Shown piece after piece: positions 26,500-38,565 of a stretch of 64,000 nucleotides of DNA. The stretch is from the NCBI GenBank assembly GCA_964020975.1, contig OZ026630.1, forward strand, positions 65,468,513 through 65,532,512. The letters are read 5' to 3'. The stretch is from Hermodice carunculata (lineage: Eukaryota; Annelida; Polychaeta; Eunicida; Amphinomidae). How positions within the stretch are numbered: the stretch's first letter is position 1; every line of letters starts with the position of its first letter. Both the position numbers and the translations under genes were made by a program. Under the pieces are notes generated by a model. That model did not search any database. It was not told where the DNA came from and saw nothing but the letters and a program-made list of their open reading frames with translations.

Positions 26500-27539
26500 A
26501 AGTGTTCCTTTATAAGTACTGCGCCTGTGTTAGGCTGACCTTGCAGCTCTGTGATAATTCAATTGTGCCCCCACCTACTTTAAGAATAAAGATTATCGAA
26601 GGTGCTGTGTTTAATTATTACAAGTGATATCTACACTGCTTCAACAAAGAAACCTCCGTGTGGCTCATGATGAAACCAACATTGAAGCCAGATGTAATCT
26701 TGCTGCCCTGTAGACAACATGCAACATTCAATTCCAATATCCATACCTCCATGTATACTTAAGATACTCACTGAAACATTGACTGAATAAAAGTCCACTT
26801 ACCAGCTTCTTAAATATTTCAAACTGTACTATCAGTTTAATCCTCTCTCTCCTTCAGCTCCAATCTTGACCGTTTTCTTCAATGGAGGGAACTGGATACA
26901 GGCTACAGCCGGGACCCCATAGAGTTTCATATTTCGGCTGGCACTTGGAATGCTGACACGTATCAAGTTATCAATTACCTACATACTTTCCTAATTAACA
27001 TACAGCTAGGTACTGGTCCTTCTCCATAGAAATCACTGCCAAAAGGACCACTTGCTTTTTTTGACCATGGTTATTTATCAGGTCCCTCTTGGTCTAGCTA
27101 TAGCAAGAGAGCTCTGTCAAGAAAGACCACATACCTATGTCATGTGACCTCTTACTTGTACCTACCATAAAAGTGGTCTCTGAACAGAGGGGCTTTGTAC
27201 AATGTATATGTAAGTCAATTTGCTGTTATTTCCAAGGAGGGGCTGCAAGGAATTATATCCATTTGAGTGCTGAAATTAGTGTCACAACCATATTTCAACA
27301 TTGAAACAACGCCAGCTTTCAACGTTGGATCAATGTTACTTGATCAACGTCAAGTCAACGTTGAATATTGGTTGCGACTATAACTCAACCAAACTTCAAT
27401 GTTGTTACAACGTCAAATATCAACGTTGATTCAATGTTGCTAAATCAACGTTGAATCAACGTTGAATTTTGGTTGTTCAACGTCGCAACCACAATTCAAC
27501 CAAAATTCAACGTTGAAACAACGTCATGTGTCTGCTGGG

Positions 27540-29930
27540 AAGTTATGCATGAAGATGGTAAAGCGTGGTCATTTAATGATCACAAAGCAATAGCAGTGTG
27601 GAACAAAACAATAACTAAGGTAGACGGCCACTATCAAATGGCTATTCCCTTTAAGCAGGAGAGCACAAATCTCCCGGAAAACAAAATTGCAGCCGCTAAT
27701 AGGCTTAATTCTCTTAAGAAAAGATTATTAAGAGATAAAGATCTCCATGTGAGATACACCACAGAGATGCAAAGCTTACTATGTAAGGGCTGCGCTGAGA
27801 AATTGCCAGAAGAAAAGCTAAACCGTGCTGACGGAAAGGTGTGGTACCTGCCACACCATCCGGTTTTTCATCCCCGAAAACCAGATAAACTTCGAATAGT
27901 ATTTGACTGCACTGCCACTTACAATGGCACTTGCCTGAATGCTAATGTTTTGCAAGGTCCAGATCTCATGAATAGTTTGTAAGGGGTGTTAGTGCGGTTC
28001 AGGCAAGAACCTGTTGCCTTGATGGCTAACGTTGAGGCCATGTACCATCAAGTGCTCGTAAATACTGATGATCGTGATGTTTTGCGCTTCCCATGGTGGC
28101 CAGGTGGGGACTTGTCATGTGAACCGGAAATCTATAGAATGAAAGTCCATATTTTTGGTGGTATATGGAGCCCCACTTGTGCAAATTTTGCATGGAAACG
28201 TACAGCTGAAGATGAAGGTGAAAGTTTCGATGCAGAAACGGTAGAAACTGTCTGCAATGATTTCTGTGTAGACGATTTGCTTAAATCTGTGAAAACGGAA
28301 GAACAGGCAACAGTTCTAGTCGAAAATTTAACATAAATGCTAGCCAAAGCAGGATTTAGGCTCACAAAATGGGTAAGCAATAGCAGAAAAGTGTTAAAAG
28401 AAATACCAGAAACAGAATTGGCTAAAGAAGTGAAGCATATTGACTTGAATTCTGACTCACTCCCTGCTGAAATGGCATTGGGGGTTCAATGGAACGTGAA
28501 TTCGGATACATTCAAATATCAGGTCTCCCGAAAGGATAAGCCATTAACAAAGAGGGGCTTATTGAGTGTGGTAAGCTCGATATGTGATCCGCTAGGGTTT
28601 ATTTGTCCTTTTATCCTGCCCGCGAAAATGATTTTACAAGAACTAAGCAGGAAAAAACTATGCTGGGATGATCCCATTCCGTCCGAGGAATTAGAGCAGT
28701 GGAATAAATGGGTTAACGACTCAGACAAAATCAAAGATTTTCAGATCAACAGGTGTATCACGCCTAACCAATGGAATGATGTAACACATTATGAATTGCA
28801 TCTCTCAAGGGCTATGGGGTAGTCTCGTACATTGGCGCCATAAACGCTGACGGGAAAGTGAGCAGTAATTTGCTCATGTCAAGATCAAGGCTGACGCCTC
28901 TGAGAGCTATGACGGTTCCAAGATTGGAACTTTCTGCTGCCACTTTGGCAGTAAAGATCGACAGACAATTAAAAAGGGAATTGACGTTGCCATTGCGAGA
29001 GACCACTTTTTGGACAGATAGTACATTAGTACTACAGTACATATCAAACGACGAGAAAGGATTCAGTATATTCGTTGCAAACAGAGTTGCAACTATAAGG
29101 CAATATTCAAAGCCAGATCAGTGGTTTCATGTAGAAACAGAACAAAACCCAGCAGATGATGCCTCGAGAGGTTTATCTGCTGACGAGTTGCTCAAAAGCC
29201 AAGGTGGCTACACGGTCCAAAATTCTTGTGTCAAGATAAAGATACTTGGTCGAAACGCCCTACTTTGGGGCAAGTGAAAGATAATGACCCTGAAGTAAAG
29301 AAGGTGGCGAAAGTGTACCTGGGGGACACAGTAGAGTCAGTGCTTGATCGCCTGCTGCACAGGTATTCTTCCTGGCATGCGCTAAAAAAGAGCGTAGCAT
29401 GGATAATCAGGGCCAAGAAAATGCTGTGAAACAAAGTTCTTGGGAAAAAAGGGTGAGAATTATTACCGGTAAATGACAACCATATCACTGTAACTGAGTT
29501 ACAGTGTGCTGAAATTGAAATTGCAAAAATTGTTCAAAGGGGGCATTTCGATACAGAGATCAAGTTGCTGGAGAAAACAAACGGCGCTAAAATACCCAGG
29601 GCTAGCCCTATTGTGAAACTTGACCCCATCCTTGTGGATGGTACATTGTGTGTAGGCGGTCGCATGAGAAATGCCAGTCATTCTGGAATTTCAATGCATC
29701 AAATGATTATGCCGAAAACGCATCATATTGTGACGCTGTTGATCCGTCATACACACCAGCTGGCCGGCCATGCCGGCAGTGAGCACATTTTGTCGCTTCT
29801 GAGGCAGCCGTTTTGGATAGTGCAGGGCAGGCATGCTATAAACAAAGTGCTCGGAAATTGTTTTGATTGCAATAGAAGGTGCGCCAGGCCATGTACTCAG
29901 AAAATGGCGGACTTGCCGCCGACAGAGTAA
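27540..29930 (+). mobile_element. BEL/Pao reverse transcriptase / RNase H remnants
   Basis: Pol remnants right of the nested transposon, in several frames. A reverse-transcriptase fragment of Pao type (LRIVFDCTA, NDFCVDDLLKS) is followed by an RNase H-like part (MTVPRLELSAATLAVKI, FWTDSTLVLQYI) and the start of the integrase region (GHAGSEHILSLLRQPFWI). Confidence 0.85.
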
Positions 29931-30838
29931 CGCCAGATGAGACACCGTTCACTTTTGTGGGTGTCGATTATTTTGGGCCAATTACTGTGAAGCGCGGCCA
30001 GACTTATGTCAAAAGATACGGATGCGTGTTTACGTGTCTTGCTACCAGAGCTGTTCATCTAGAAATTGCGAATACGCTGGAGACAGTTTCTTTCATAAAT
30101 GCACTGATGAGGTTTATAAGTATACGAAATAAACCCAAGGTCATAAGGTCAGATAACGGGAGAAACTTCACAGGTGCGCAGAGAGAATTGAAAGAGTCAA
30201 TAAAGGCATGGAATCAACAAAAGATACAAGAATTTCTCCTTCAACGGGAAATTCAATGGAAATTTAACCCTCCCTATGCCTCGCACATGGGAGGAATTTG
30301 GGAAAGGCAAATTAGGACAGTTAGAAAGGTCCTTGGTGCGCTACTTCATGAACAGACCTTAGACGATGAAGGTCTGCTGACCTTAATTTGTCAGGTTGAG
30401 GGAATCATAAACAGTAGGCCGATAACGAAGGTATCCAACGATCCAAAGGACAGTGAGGCGCTCACGCCTAATCACATTTTGCTTTTGAAGGGGAATAACA
30501 TGCTGCCGCCAGGGGTGTTTTCACCTGACGATATCTATTGTAAAAGAAAGTGGAGACAGATACAGTATCTGGCAAATGTATTTTGGAAGAGATGGGTCAG
30601 GGAGTATCTGGCTAACTTACAGACAAGGCAAAAATGGATACACGAGAAGAAAAATTTAAAAATTGGGGATTTAGTTATCATGGTTGATGAGCAAATGCCA
30701 AGAAATCAGTGGCCCTTGGGAAGGGTGGTAGAGATCTTTCCTGGGCGCGACGGGCGTGTGGGCAGTGTTAAAATCAAAGCACAGAACGGTGAATTTACAA
30801 GGCCAGTACACAAGCTGTGCCCATTAGAGGCAGACTAA
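29879..30838 (+). mobile_element. BEL/Pao integrase region (fossil)
   Basis: Integrase core remnant (FVGVDYFGPI, VIRSDNGRNFTGAQREL, YASHMGGIWERQIRTV) followed by the C-terminal domain usual in BEL/Pao (GDLVIMVDEQMPRNQWPLG). It is the best preserved part of the pol region. Confidence 0.9.
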
Positions 30839-31253
30839 GTAAATCGGGAAAGAAATGAATCATAAAAAAAAACACTTAAGTGCTTACGCCTCAATATAAT
30901 GTTAGGTTATTGTCGATGTTACCTTTTGCGCTATTTAAACGCAGAGCAAAAGAATATTTAGCCAGTGTATTTTGTGTCAAACTGTCATGTACATTTTAAC
31001 GAATGTATTTGTGGATATTATGTCTAATTTGATAAGTGGCATACCAAAGATTTATATTTCAAGTCTGCCCTTGCCTTTTATTGTGTGGACTATATGTGAG
31101 CGTTGTCATATAGGTATGAGTTAATAATTACGAACAGGTAATTTTGTGCGTATAGTTTTATTTTGAGTGGCCCAAATTGTAAAAAAAAGGGTTTGTGTAC
31201 TGAGAACGTACTGTGAATGATGTATTTTAGTTGCATCATTCAAGGGGCCGGAA
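30839..31253 (+). other. Internal 3' region of BEL/Pao element
   Basis: Non-coding. It ends with a purine-rich AAGGGGCCGGAA directly before the 3' LTR, in the place of a polypurine tract. Confidence 0.6.
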
Positions 31254-31920
31254 TGTTATCTTTTGAGAAAGATAAGTGTTTGTGAATACATTTGCATTTT
31301 TTATATTTGCACTACTGATAGACTGATGGGAAGGTATTTGAATTATGTATACGTAACAATTCGTCGACATTCTTAATTAAGTATTTCTTGCCACTAATTT
31401 AGGGCTCTGGCAATCAAAGCTCAAACGTGGTCATTTGTATCGCGCCTTATGCAAATCTGGTAATTTGATAAAACAAAGGGCTTGAGTGGCCAGGGCAGGA
31501 GAGGGCGCAATTTTCGGGGAGCACGGACGTGCTTCTGAATTGATCTGAAGATTTATGCTTGGAAGCTCCAACGATTGTAAGTTTTTTCATTATTTCTTGA
31601 CTTTAAGAGAATAATTGTTGTTTAATATTGTCTGCATGATACTTGCAGCTTGATTGTATTGCTTGTAAAGTTTTTTAACATTAGTTAAAAGAAAATTTAA
31701 ATTGGGTAACAGTTATGAAAAATGTGTTAAATTAGATGGTTTTTGTTTACAGGTTTTACCGTACCATATTGTACGGTGCCGTACCGTATGTGAGAACAGG
31801 TCGTACACTGTACTTGTGCGTGTAAAAAAACACGTTGGTGACCAGAAGGAAGAATAAAAAGATCAACCCTCTCCTCAAGAAATCGGCCTTTGGTCGTTGT
31901 CATTAATCCTTTCATGTTTT

Positions 31921-31924
<4 letters not shown>
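31254..31924 (+). repeat. 3' LTR of BEL/Pao element
   Basis: 671 bp, same length as the 5' LTR. It ends CATGTTTTAACA directly against a TA run. Confidence 0.95.
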
Positions 31925-31957
<33 letters not shown>

Positions 31958-31962
<5 letters not shown>

Positions 31963-32853
31963 CGCTTGCATTCAAGTTAACAAACGCCAAACACACCAAC
32001 GTTTCCCAAACGTTTCCCAAACACTTTCAGTGAAAGTCAAAAGTTTTGCAAACGCGTAGCAAACACTTTCCAAACACTTTCCAAACGCTTTACAAACACT
32101 TTGCCAAATGCTTTGAAACACTTTTCCAAACGCTTTCAAAACTTTGTCGAACGCGTTTGGTGAATTAGCTCCAGTGGAGTAAGCCAGGCGATACTCCATT
32201 GGTCCTTAGAGTAATTATATATATTTCAATTGAAAATTAGAAACTATTTCGGAGTAAATTTATAGGCAATATCATGATCAGATCATGAATCATGATATGA
32301 TTATGATATTGCCTATGGATTTACTCCAAAACAGTTTTTGAAAGATGAAGCCTTCATGACATTTTAAATGAAGAATTAAGTCCTTAATTAATTTTAGTTG
32401 AATTAGACACTTGGGTTAACGTATTTGGATCGTGTTTTATATAAATATATATTGCCTTTAATGCTGGATAAGTGCACATTTACATGTAGTTACATCATAT
32501 ATTGCTGGACCTGTTAAAAATACGTTTGGAGATTCTTCATCATTTACATGGAAGTGTTTGAAGTGCAAAGTGTTTGAATGCATTTCTGAAAGTGTTTGAA
32601 GTCGTTCTTGTAATTGTTCAACGTGTTTGGAAAGTGTTTGAATGCATTTGGAGAAGTGTTCGGTGGCTTTGTGAAAGTGTTCAAACGTTTTGTAAAAGTG
32701 TTTTTCCCAAACGCTTTCCAAACGCTTTCCAAACACATTCCAAACACTTTCCAAACACATTCCAAACGTTTTCAAATGTTTCCAAACACAAGCCAAACAC
32801 CAGCAAAACGCGAAAAAAGCGTTTGGCTGTTAACGTTTAGCAAGGCGTAACTG
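31958..32853. mobile_element. Mariner-type MITE, unit 4 copy
   Basis: 896 bp. The left end is AGTTACGCTTGCATTC (first base changed), the right end GGCGTAACTG then TA. Left and right termini are clear inverted repeats, including GTTAAC about 20 bp in from each end. Confidence 0.78.
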
Positions 32854-33271
32854 TATTAACTTTCATGCTATCAATCGTGATGATATTAAAGCCCCCATTA
32901 TGCCATTTTATATCTTTTGGTAAGAGGAGTGTGTGAACCCACTCATTAAATGCGAATGTTTCCAGCCAGTTATATACATGGAGTTCTATAAAAGGGTCTC
33001 TGCAATTCATCAACTCATAAGGGTTCAGAAGCATCTGGAATAGTATTTCTCTTTTTTTATCATGCATTTGTCACCTTTCCTTCAGTAGAAAGCTATGAGA
33101 TCAGCCTGTGCTCAGCCAACCTAACCATGACATACATCCATCATGCTTGAAACAGATCTGGCTATTTAGAGAAAATATAGGAAACAATGCGCAACTTTCA
33201 TGCACCAAGTTAGATCACTAAAAAAATATTTCATTTAGTGTTGAGTCATAAAGCTAGAAGCTAGGGCTTAC

Positions 33272-33322
33272 CAGTTACTACAGCAGGAGTTGGAGTTGGA
33301 GTAGTGGTTGTAGTGGTGGTTG
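33272..33322 (-). CDS. Mucin-like mini-exon a, unit 5 (one hexamer shorter)
   Basis: 51 nt against 57 nt in units 1-4: one GGAGTT hexamer, a Pro-Thr pair, is missing, so the frame is kept. Donor CTG|GTAAGC; acceptor TTTTTACAG. Confidence 0.6.
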
Positions 33323-33729
33323 CTGTAAAAATTCAAGGGTACCGGATTTACAAGTATCAGCTTAACTTCTGACTATATATGTATGTGTATATATATAGTT
33401 TCATGCTATTAATCATGATAATATTAAAAGCAACATGTTAAGCTAAAACGTATGAACCCACTCATTAAATGCATTTGGCAAGTCACATACAGGACGTGTT
33501 ATAAACCACTGTACACTGTACATTTGTGTATTTGGGTATTAAGGTGGCTCCCATGATAGCAGTTGTTTCATGGCCTTAATGGGTGTCTCCTGACCATGAT
33601 ATGTTACAAATGTGCATTCTGTACAGATCAATGGTCAAATTCAGGTTGTCTGAGTCTCAGTGTGAGTCTGTACACCACTCAAGAGTTTTGAAATAGAGTT
33701 GAGTAATAAAGCTGGCAACATGGGCTCAC

Positions 33730-33795
33730 CTGGTGCTACTTCAGGAGTTGGAGTTAGAGCAGTGGTTCTAGGAGGACTGGCAGGAGTGGTGGTTG
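33730..33795 (-). CDS. Mucin-like mini-exon b, unit 5 only
   Basis: 66 nt; donor CAG|GTGAGC, acceptor ATTTTAAAG. It encodes ATTTPASPPRTTALTPTPEV plus AP. In units 1-4 this stretch is absent: their sequence jumps from GAAATAGAGTTAA to GTAGCCACATACAGC. Confidence 0.55.
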
Positions 33796-34033
33796 CTTTA
33801 AAATTCGTACTGAATGAAAGAGTGCCAGCATAGCTCGGTTCGACTATATACAGTGGTACCTGCTGTATGTGGCCACCCACTCTGCCAAGTAAAAAAGTAG
33901 CCACATACAGCAGGTGACCTGTCACCCCAGATAAATTTTTAAAAGAAATTGACTCCTATGTCTGAGCTGAGTGACCACAAAAAGCAATGTGGCTGCTGAC
34001 GACAGTGGTTGCATACAGCAGGTACCACCGAAT

Positions 34034-34046
34034 ATATATGTGTGTT

Positions 34047-34099
<53 letters not shown>

Positions 34100-34190
34100 A
34101 TACATATATATATATATATGTATATATATATACAAACATACATATATATATATGTGTGTATATATATAAACACATACATATATATAGATG
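34034..34190. repeat. (TA)n-rich tract
   Basis: TA with TACA/TGTG interruptions, same position as 9,788-9,972. Confidence 0.9.
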
Positions 34191-34527
34191 TAGTTTGATG
34201 ATCATTAGATGTATTTAGCCAGTCTCATATGGGATTTCCATAAAAGCGTCTCTGTCATTCATCAACACATCACAGATCAGATGTATATGCAATATGGTGG
34301 CATTTGTCCTACTTTTCAGTATGCATATGTCACCTGTCCATAAATAGAAAGCAGTGAGATCAGCCTGTGCTCAGCTCACCTTATTATGACACATCCCTGT
34401 CACATTTTAAGCAGATCCAGCTATCTAAGGAAAAAATCGAAAAACACATGCAACTCTTGTGCAGCAAGTCATACCACTCAAGGGTTTTGAATGAGAATTG
34501 AGTAAAATTGCTGGCAATCAGGCTCAT

Positions 34528-34590
34528 CTGTTGCTACTTCAGGAGTTGTAGCTGGAGCAGTGGTTGCAGGAGGTGCAGGAGTGGCAGTTG
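34528..34590 (-). CDS. Mucin-like mini-exon c, unit 5 (donor ATGAGC)
   Basis: 63 nt; fifth copy with the same CAG|ATGAGC border. Confidence 0.4.
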
Positions 34591-34917
34591 CTGTAAAAAT
34601 TCACGGACACCAGATATGTTTATATATATATATATATATATGTAAAGTACTAGCTGTCATACTATCAATTGTAACAATATTACAAACCATGTTTCAAATG
34701 TGAGTCGAACAATCAAATGCATTTGGCCAGTCAAGTACAGGAACATTCATACAAATGCTTCAACCATTCATCAATTAACTCACCAAAGGTGATGAGTTAT
34801 GTTCAATTATGGAATTTGTTCCTACTTTGCATCCTGATGCTCATTTGTTAATATCAAGACAACATCACAGTTTGAATGACTGCAAGGTCAGCCAGTCTGC
34901 TAGCAAGATATGCTAAC

Positions 34918-34983
34918 CTGTTCCCACTTCAGGAGTTGGAGTTGGAGCAGTGGTTGAAGGAGGAATGGCAAGAGTGGAAGTTG
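34918..34983 (-). CDS. Mucin-like mini-exon e, unit 5
   Basis: 66 nt; acceptor TTTTTTTCAG, donor CAG|GTTAGC; begins with Ala where other copies have Val. Confidence 0.55.
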
Positions 34984-35448
34984 CTGAAAAAAATCTAGGG
35001 GTACTGAATCAACAAGTGACAGCATAACCCGGTCTGACTGCATATATATATATTTTCATGGTATCAGTATTAATTGTTTATATGAAAAGCCACATGTTTG
35101 GTTATAGAATGTGAAGCCAATTACTAGACACGTTTAGGCAGTCACAAAAGGGAGTTACACCCAAGTGTTTCTACCTTCCATCACTCATCAGAGTTGCTGG
35201 CATATGCAATTGTGGCATTTGTCGTACTTTTCATCATGCATATGTCATCTATCCACAAAGAGGAGGATGTGAGATCAGCCTGTGCTCAGCTTACCTAACC
35301 ATGACACAACCCCTATCATGCTTAAAGCAGAACCAGCTATGTAATGAAAATACAGGAGAGAATGTGCAACTTTCATGCACCAAGTTAGCTGACGTAAGAT
35401 TTTTTATTCAGATGAATTTGAGTCACAAACCTAGAAACTAGGTCTTAC

Positions 35449-35514
35449 CTGTTGTTACTTCAGGAGTAGGAGTTGGAGCAATTGTTGTAAGAGGACCGGC
35501 TGTGGTGGTGGCTG
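35449..35514 (-). CDS. Mucin-like mini-exon f, unit 5
   Basis: 66 nt; acceptor AATTTTACAG, donor CAG|GTAAGA. Confidence 0.58.
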
Positions 35515-35551
35515 CTGTAAAATTCATGGGTACTGAATAAACAAGTGCCAG

Positions 35552-35552
<1 letters not shown>

Positions 35553-35610
<58 letters not shown>
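35553..35610. repeat. (TA)n microsatellite
   Basis: About 58 bp, abutting the MITE fragment. Confidence 0.95.
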
Positions 35611-35613
<3 letters not shown>

Positions 35614-35707
35614 TTACGCTCGCGTTCAAGTTAACAAACGCCAAACGTACCAACGTTTCCCAAACGTTTCCCAAACACTTTCAGTGAAAGTCAAAAGTTT
35701 TGCAAAC
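35611..35707. mobile_element. MITE left-end fragment
   Basis: Left ~97 bp of the array MITE. It starts with the best-kept terminus CAGTTACGCTCGCG and stops abruptly inside the arm at TTTTGCAAAC. Confidence 0.75.
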
Positions 35708-35769
35708 TGCTACAGCAGGAGTTGGAGTTGGAGCAGTGGTTGTAGGAGAACTGGCAGGACTGATGGTTG
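35708..35769 (-). pseudogene. Truncated mucin-like mini-exon at the array edge
   Basis: 62 nt with an intact acceptor (AATTTTACAG), encoding [20 protein letters not shown] plus A. The donor side has been replaced by MITE sequence. Confidence 0.45.
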
Positions 35770-35823
35770 CTGTAAAATTCAATGGTACTGAATTAACAAA
35801 AGCCAGCATAACTCATTTTGATT

Positions 35824-35827
<4 letters not shown>

Positions 35828-35912
<85 letters not shown>

Positions 35913-35937
35913 TATATATGTGTGTGTGTGTGTGTGT
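35828..35937. repeat. (TA)n then (TG)n microsatellite
   Basis: About 95 bp TA followed by about 18 bp TG. Confidence 0.95.
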
Positions 35938-36069
35938 TCTGGGAGTCACCACCAGTTCTTTTGGAACCTTGAGACGTTGCCACAGGACAGTCAGGCTTTC
36001 TAGTATCAAGTGAGCGAGCTGACAACTCGATTTCATGGGCTTTCTTCCCAGACACAGAGGTCTTCGCAA

Positions 36070-37130
36070 ATGGTGGTCAAGGGGTAAGATACTTACTGAT
36101 ACTGATATTACTCCAAATATCTCGTATTAGGTGATGTCTGCTGGCCAGTTGACATTAAATTTATGTATGGGCATGCATCACCACTAGATGCCACTGGCAG
36201 AGGAATGGTAGATGTGGAGGTCGACATTGGTTTTCTGGTCCATATCAAGAGCATGTCTGTCATCAGTTCATTATAATGACTATTTAGGAATTCATCACTT
36301 TTTAACAGTAAAAATGGAAAATTATGTTATCATTATTGAATAAAATAATTATGGGCAAGCAAAAAAATAAAAAACAAAAAACTTAAAATAAAAAAAATCC
36401 CTCAAGCATAATCATTTGTATAAACTGTATCAAGTTTGATGGGGAACTCACCATAGTTGTTATCACAATTTTAAGAAAAAGAATAAGAAAATTCTATACC
36501 CTCTTTAAAATTAAAACTTTGAGACTTGGGCCACGTGGAACACCTGATTGTTCTACCTGGAGGATTCATCCCCAAATAAATGTACAAATGTAATTAATGC
36601 AAAAACAGGGTCCAAACAACAGGGGAGGCCAGCGGGAACTGTGACAGCCACTGCATGTCTGGGTTCCATCTCTATATAGGAATGAAAGCCTGAAGATGAA
36701 AATTATGCCAGTTGAAATTTATAAACAGAATCCAGAATAACTGCAGCATGTCAATTGCATTCAGTTGAGACACACCCAATGTACCTCTTTAGCAAGTTTG
36801 AAATGAATTTGGATTCTTGAATCATTTTTTGGAAAAGTAGGTAAAATATGAATACCAATGCAATCCCATTGACTCACTTAGTAATAAAAAAGAATGTAGA
36901 CTTTCCCTGATAAGTACATGTACCTGAATTGAAAAATGCATTAATAACCAGGAATCCAGAATGATGCCACCATCTGACAAATTTGTTGACTCTTCCATAA
37001 GATTCATTTCCACCAAGTTTCAGCATAATCTGCATAATGACTTTGAGATGAAATCCAAAATAGCAAACACACATGAATTTGAAAAGGCATTGTGGCCTTG
37101 ACCTATGACCTGAAAGTCATCCATATTCAT
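36070..37130. other. No gene recognised
   Basis: AT-rich, non-coding-looking sequence with A-rich stretches near 36,360-36,400. Open frames here are short and have no recognisable composition. Confidence 0.5.
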
Positions 37131-37139
37131 ATGAAAAAA

Positions 37140-38340
37140 AAAAGTTCCCCAAATCTATGGAGTGGTTGGTACCAAAAGTTTCAAGTGAATCTGGCTGACG
37201 GTTTTGAAGAAGTCAAAATGGGAACTTCCATCAAGGGACCCCATTGGTAATCAATAGGAATGCAAAAATAAATAAAACAAATTATTGGAGATTGACCATT
37301 TAAACAACTTTGTAGATTCATACTTGATGTACATCCCCACCAAGTTTGAAGTGAATCTGGCCAATCGTTTTGGAGAAAAAGTTGAAAAAACGAATGAGCA
37401 TTGCAGCTCCCATTGACTTACATAGTAATCAATGGGAATGTATGCAGCTTGACCTTTCCAGGTCACACAGGTTTAAAATAAACCATACATACTGAAAGCA
37501 CATACGTACGCTCGTATTAACGTTTAATAGTAACCTTGGCCCTAGGATGCACCATTAAGAAGGTATAAGTCAATACGCAAAAATTGCTGAACCAGAAGAA
37601 AATGCAAGAAGGATTTGACCTCAGCCTTTGCCCTCAAGATCATATATTATTAGGTAGGAAACACATATTCTGATCCATAGATTATCTGTACCAAATAAGG
37701 AGGCAGTAGGTCAAGAGGGGACAGAAATATAAAGAAAATATGACAGGCGGCGGTGGAGATCTATCGAGTGCCTGTTCCAAAAGTTTCAAGTTAATCTGCT
37801 TGCGGTTTTGAAGAAGTAAAAATGTGAACTACCATTGCAGACCCCATTGACTTACACAATGTGAGTGAAATAATCCCCCCTGCTTAAAAAATATAATCCA
37901 AAAACCATTGGAGCATGACCTTTTGAACATAGTTGGTAAATGTACAGTCCCACCAAGTTTGAACTGAATCTGGCCAATTGTTTTGGAGAGTGGAAAATGT
38001 GAATTAGCATTGCGATCCCCATTGACTTGCATAGTTATCAACAGGAATGTGTGCAGTTTGACCTTTCAAAGTCACTCAGGTTGAAAATAAACCATACAGA
38101 CTGAAAGCCCATTGGTACTTTCCTGTGAACATTTAATAGTAACTTTGGGCCTACGATGCACCATTAAGGAGGTATAAACTAATATGTGAAGATTGCTAAG
38201 TCCGCAGAAAAATGCAACATGGATTTGACCTAGACCTTTGACCTTAATTTTATCAATTATATGGGAATATTTCCCTAGACCCATAGATTATCTGTACAAA
38301 ATTAGACGCCTATAGGCCCAGCGGGGAAAGAAATAGAAGG
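37140..38340. repeat. Diverged repeat family, block 1
   Basis: Several degenerate copies of a module containing the phrases CACCAAGTTTGAAGTGAATC and GTTTTGGAGAAGT, here spaced 170-200 bp apart, followed by CATTGACTTACATAGTAATC. A second recurring phrase, TTTGACCTTAA-like, occurs near 37,610 and 38,225. No coding. Confidence 0.7.
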
Positions 38341-38433
38341 AAAACTGATACACGGGCGGCGGTGGTGGCTGGGGAGATGACAGAGACGGCAGAGGACAAG
38401 ACTAAACACTATATTCATCCCGTCGTATGGGGA

Positions 38434-38436
38434 TGC

Positions 38437-38477
<41 letters not shown>

Positions 38478-38478
38478 A

Positions 38479-38523
<45 letters not shown>

Positions 38524-38565
38524 ATGATGATGATTATGATTATGATTATCATTATTATTATTAAT
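38434..38565. repeat. (ATG)n trinucleotide microsatellite
   Basis: About 100 bp of ATG/GAT repeats grading into ATT. Confidence 0.95.

Larger units (their letters stand above)
23901..27539. mobile_element. Non-autonomous DNA transposon with CAACGTTGA-repeat ends, nested in BEL/Pao
   Basis: 3,639 bp. The left end CCCAGCGGGCA and inverted right end CCCAGCAGACA are inverted repeats. Both ends continue for ~250-340 bp as loose tandem copies of CAACGTTGA (about 23,919-24,240 and 27,290-27,525). Flanks read GCGAA before and AAGTT after, so the target duplication is at most AA. The interior has no transposase-like ORF and includes a (TA)n run and the 16-bp palindrome CTTTGGGCGCCCAAAG at 25,720. BEL sequence continues on both sides. 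Superfamily not assigned. Confidence 0.8.
20662..31924 (+). mobile_element. BEL/Pao LTR retrotransposon, broken
   Basis: Fossil element bounded by 671-bp LTRs (TG...CA) lying in a (TA)n run, so a short TA-only target duplication is expected. Parts in order: 5' LTR, gag region with a BEL-type capsid region and Cys/His clusters, protease/reverse transcriptase/RNase H remnants, integrase region with a BEL-type C-terminal domain, a purine-rich stretch, 3' LTR. The coding part is broken in roughly half a dozen places and also by a 3.6-kb DNA transposon. The LTRs differ at about 30 of 671 positions by eye (4-5%), so it is an old, inactive insertion. Family assignment rests on the gag and integrase regions. 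Confidence 0.95.
32930..35770 (-). repeat. Tandem array 1, unit 5 (partial, array edge)
   Basis: Carries exons a, b, c, e and f, then a MITE left-end fragment broken at about 35,707 and fused to another exon-like piece. Array similarity ends soon after. Confidence 0.85.

Noticed and set aside
24250-27280. A transposase inside the nested DNA transposon
   Set aside because: Only short, unrelated open frames; no recognisable catalytic motif.
35779-36069. Minus-strand ORF with a hydrophilic stretch (KKAHEIELSARSLDTRKP) as a cytoplasmic-tail exon
   Set aside because: No GT donor at its end (it runs into a CA repeat) and no convincing acceptor.
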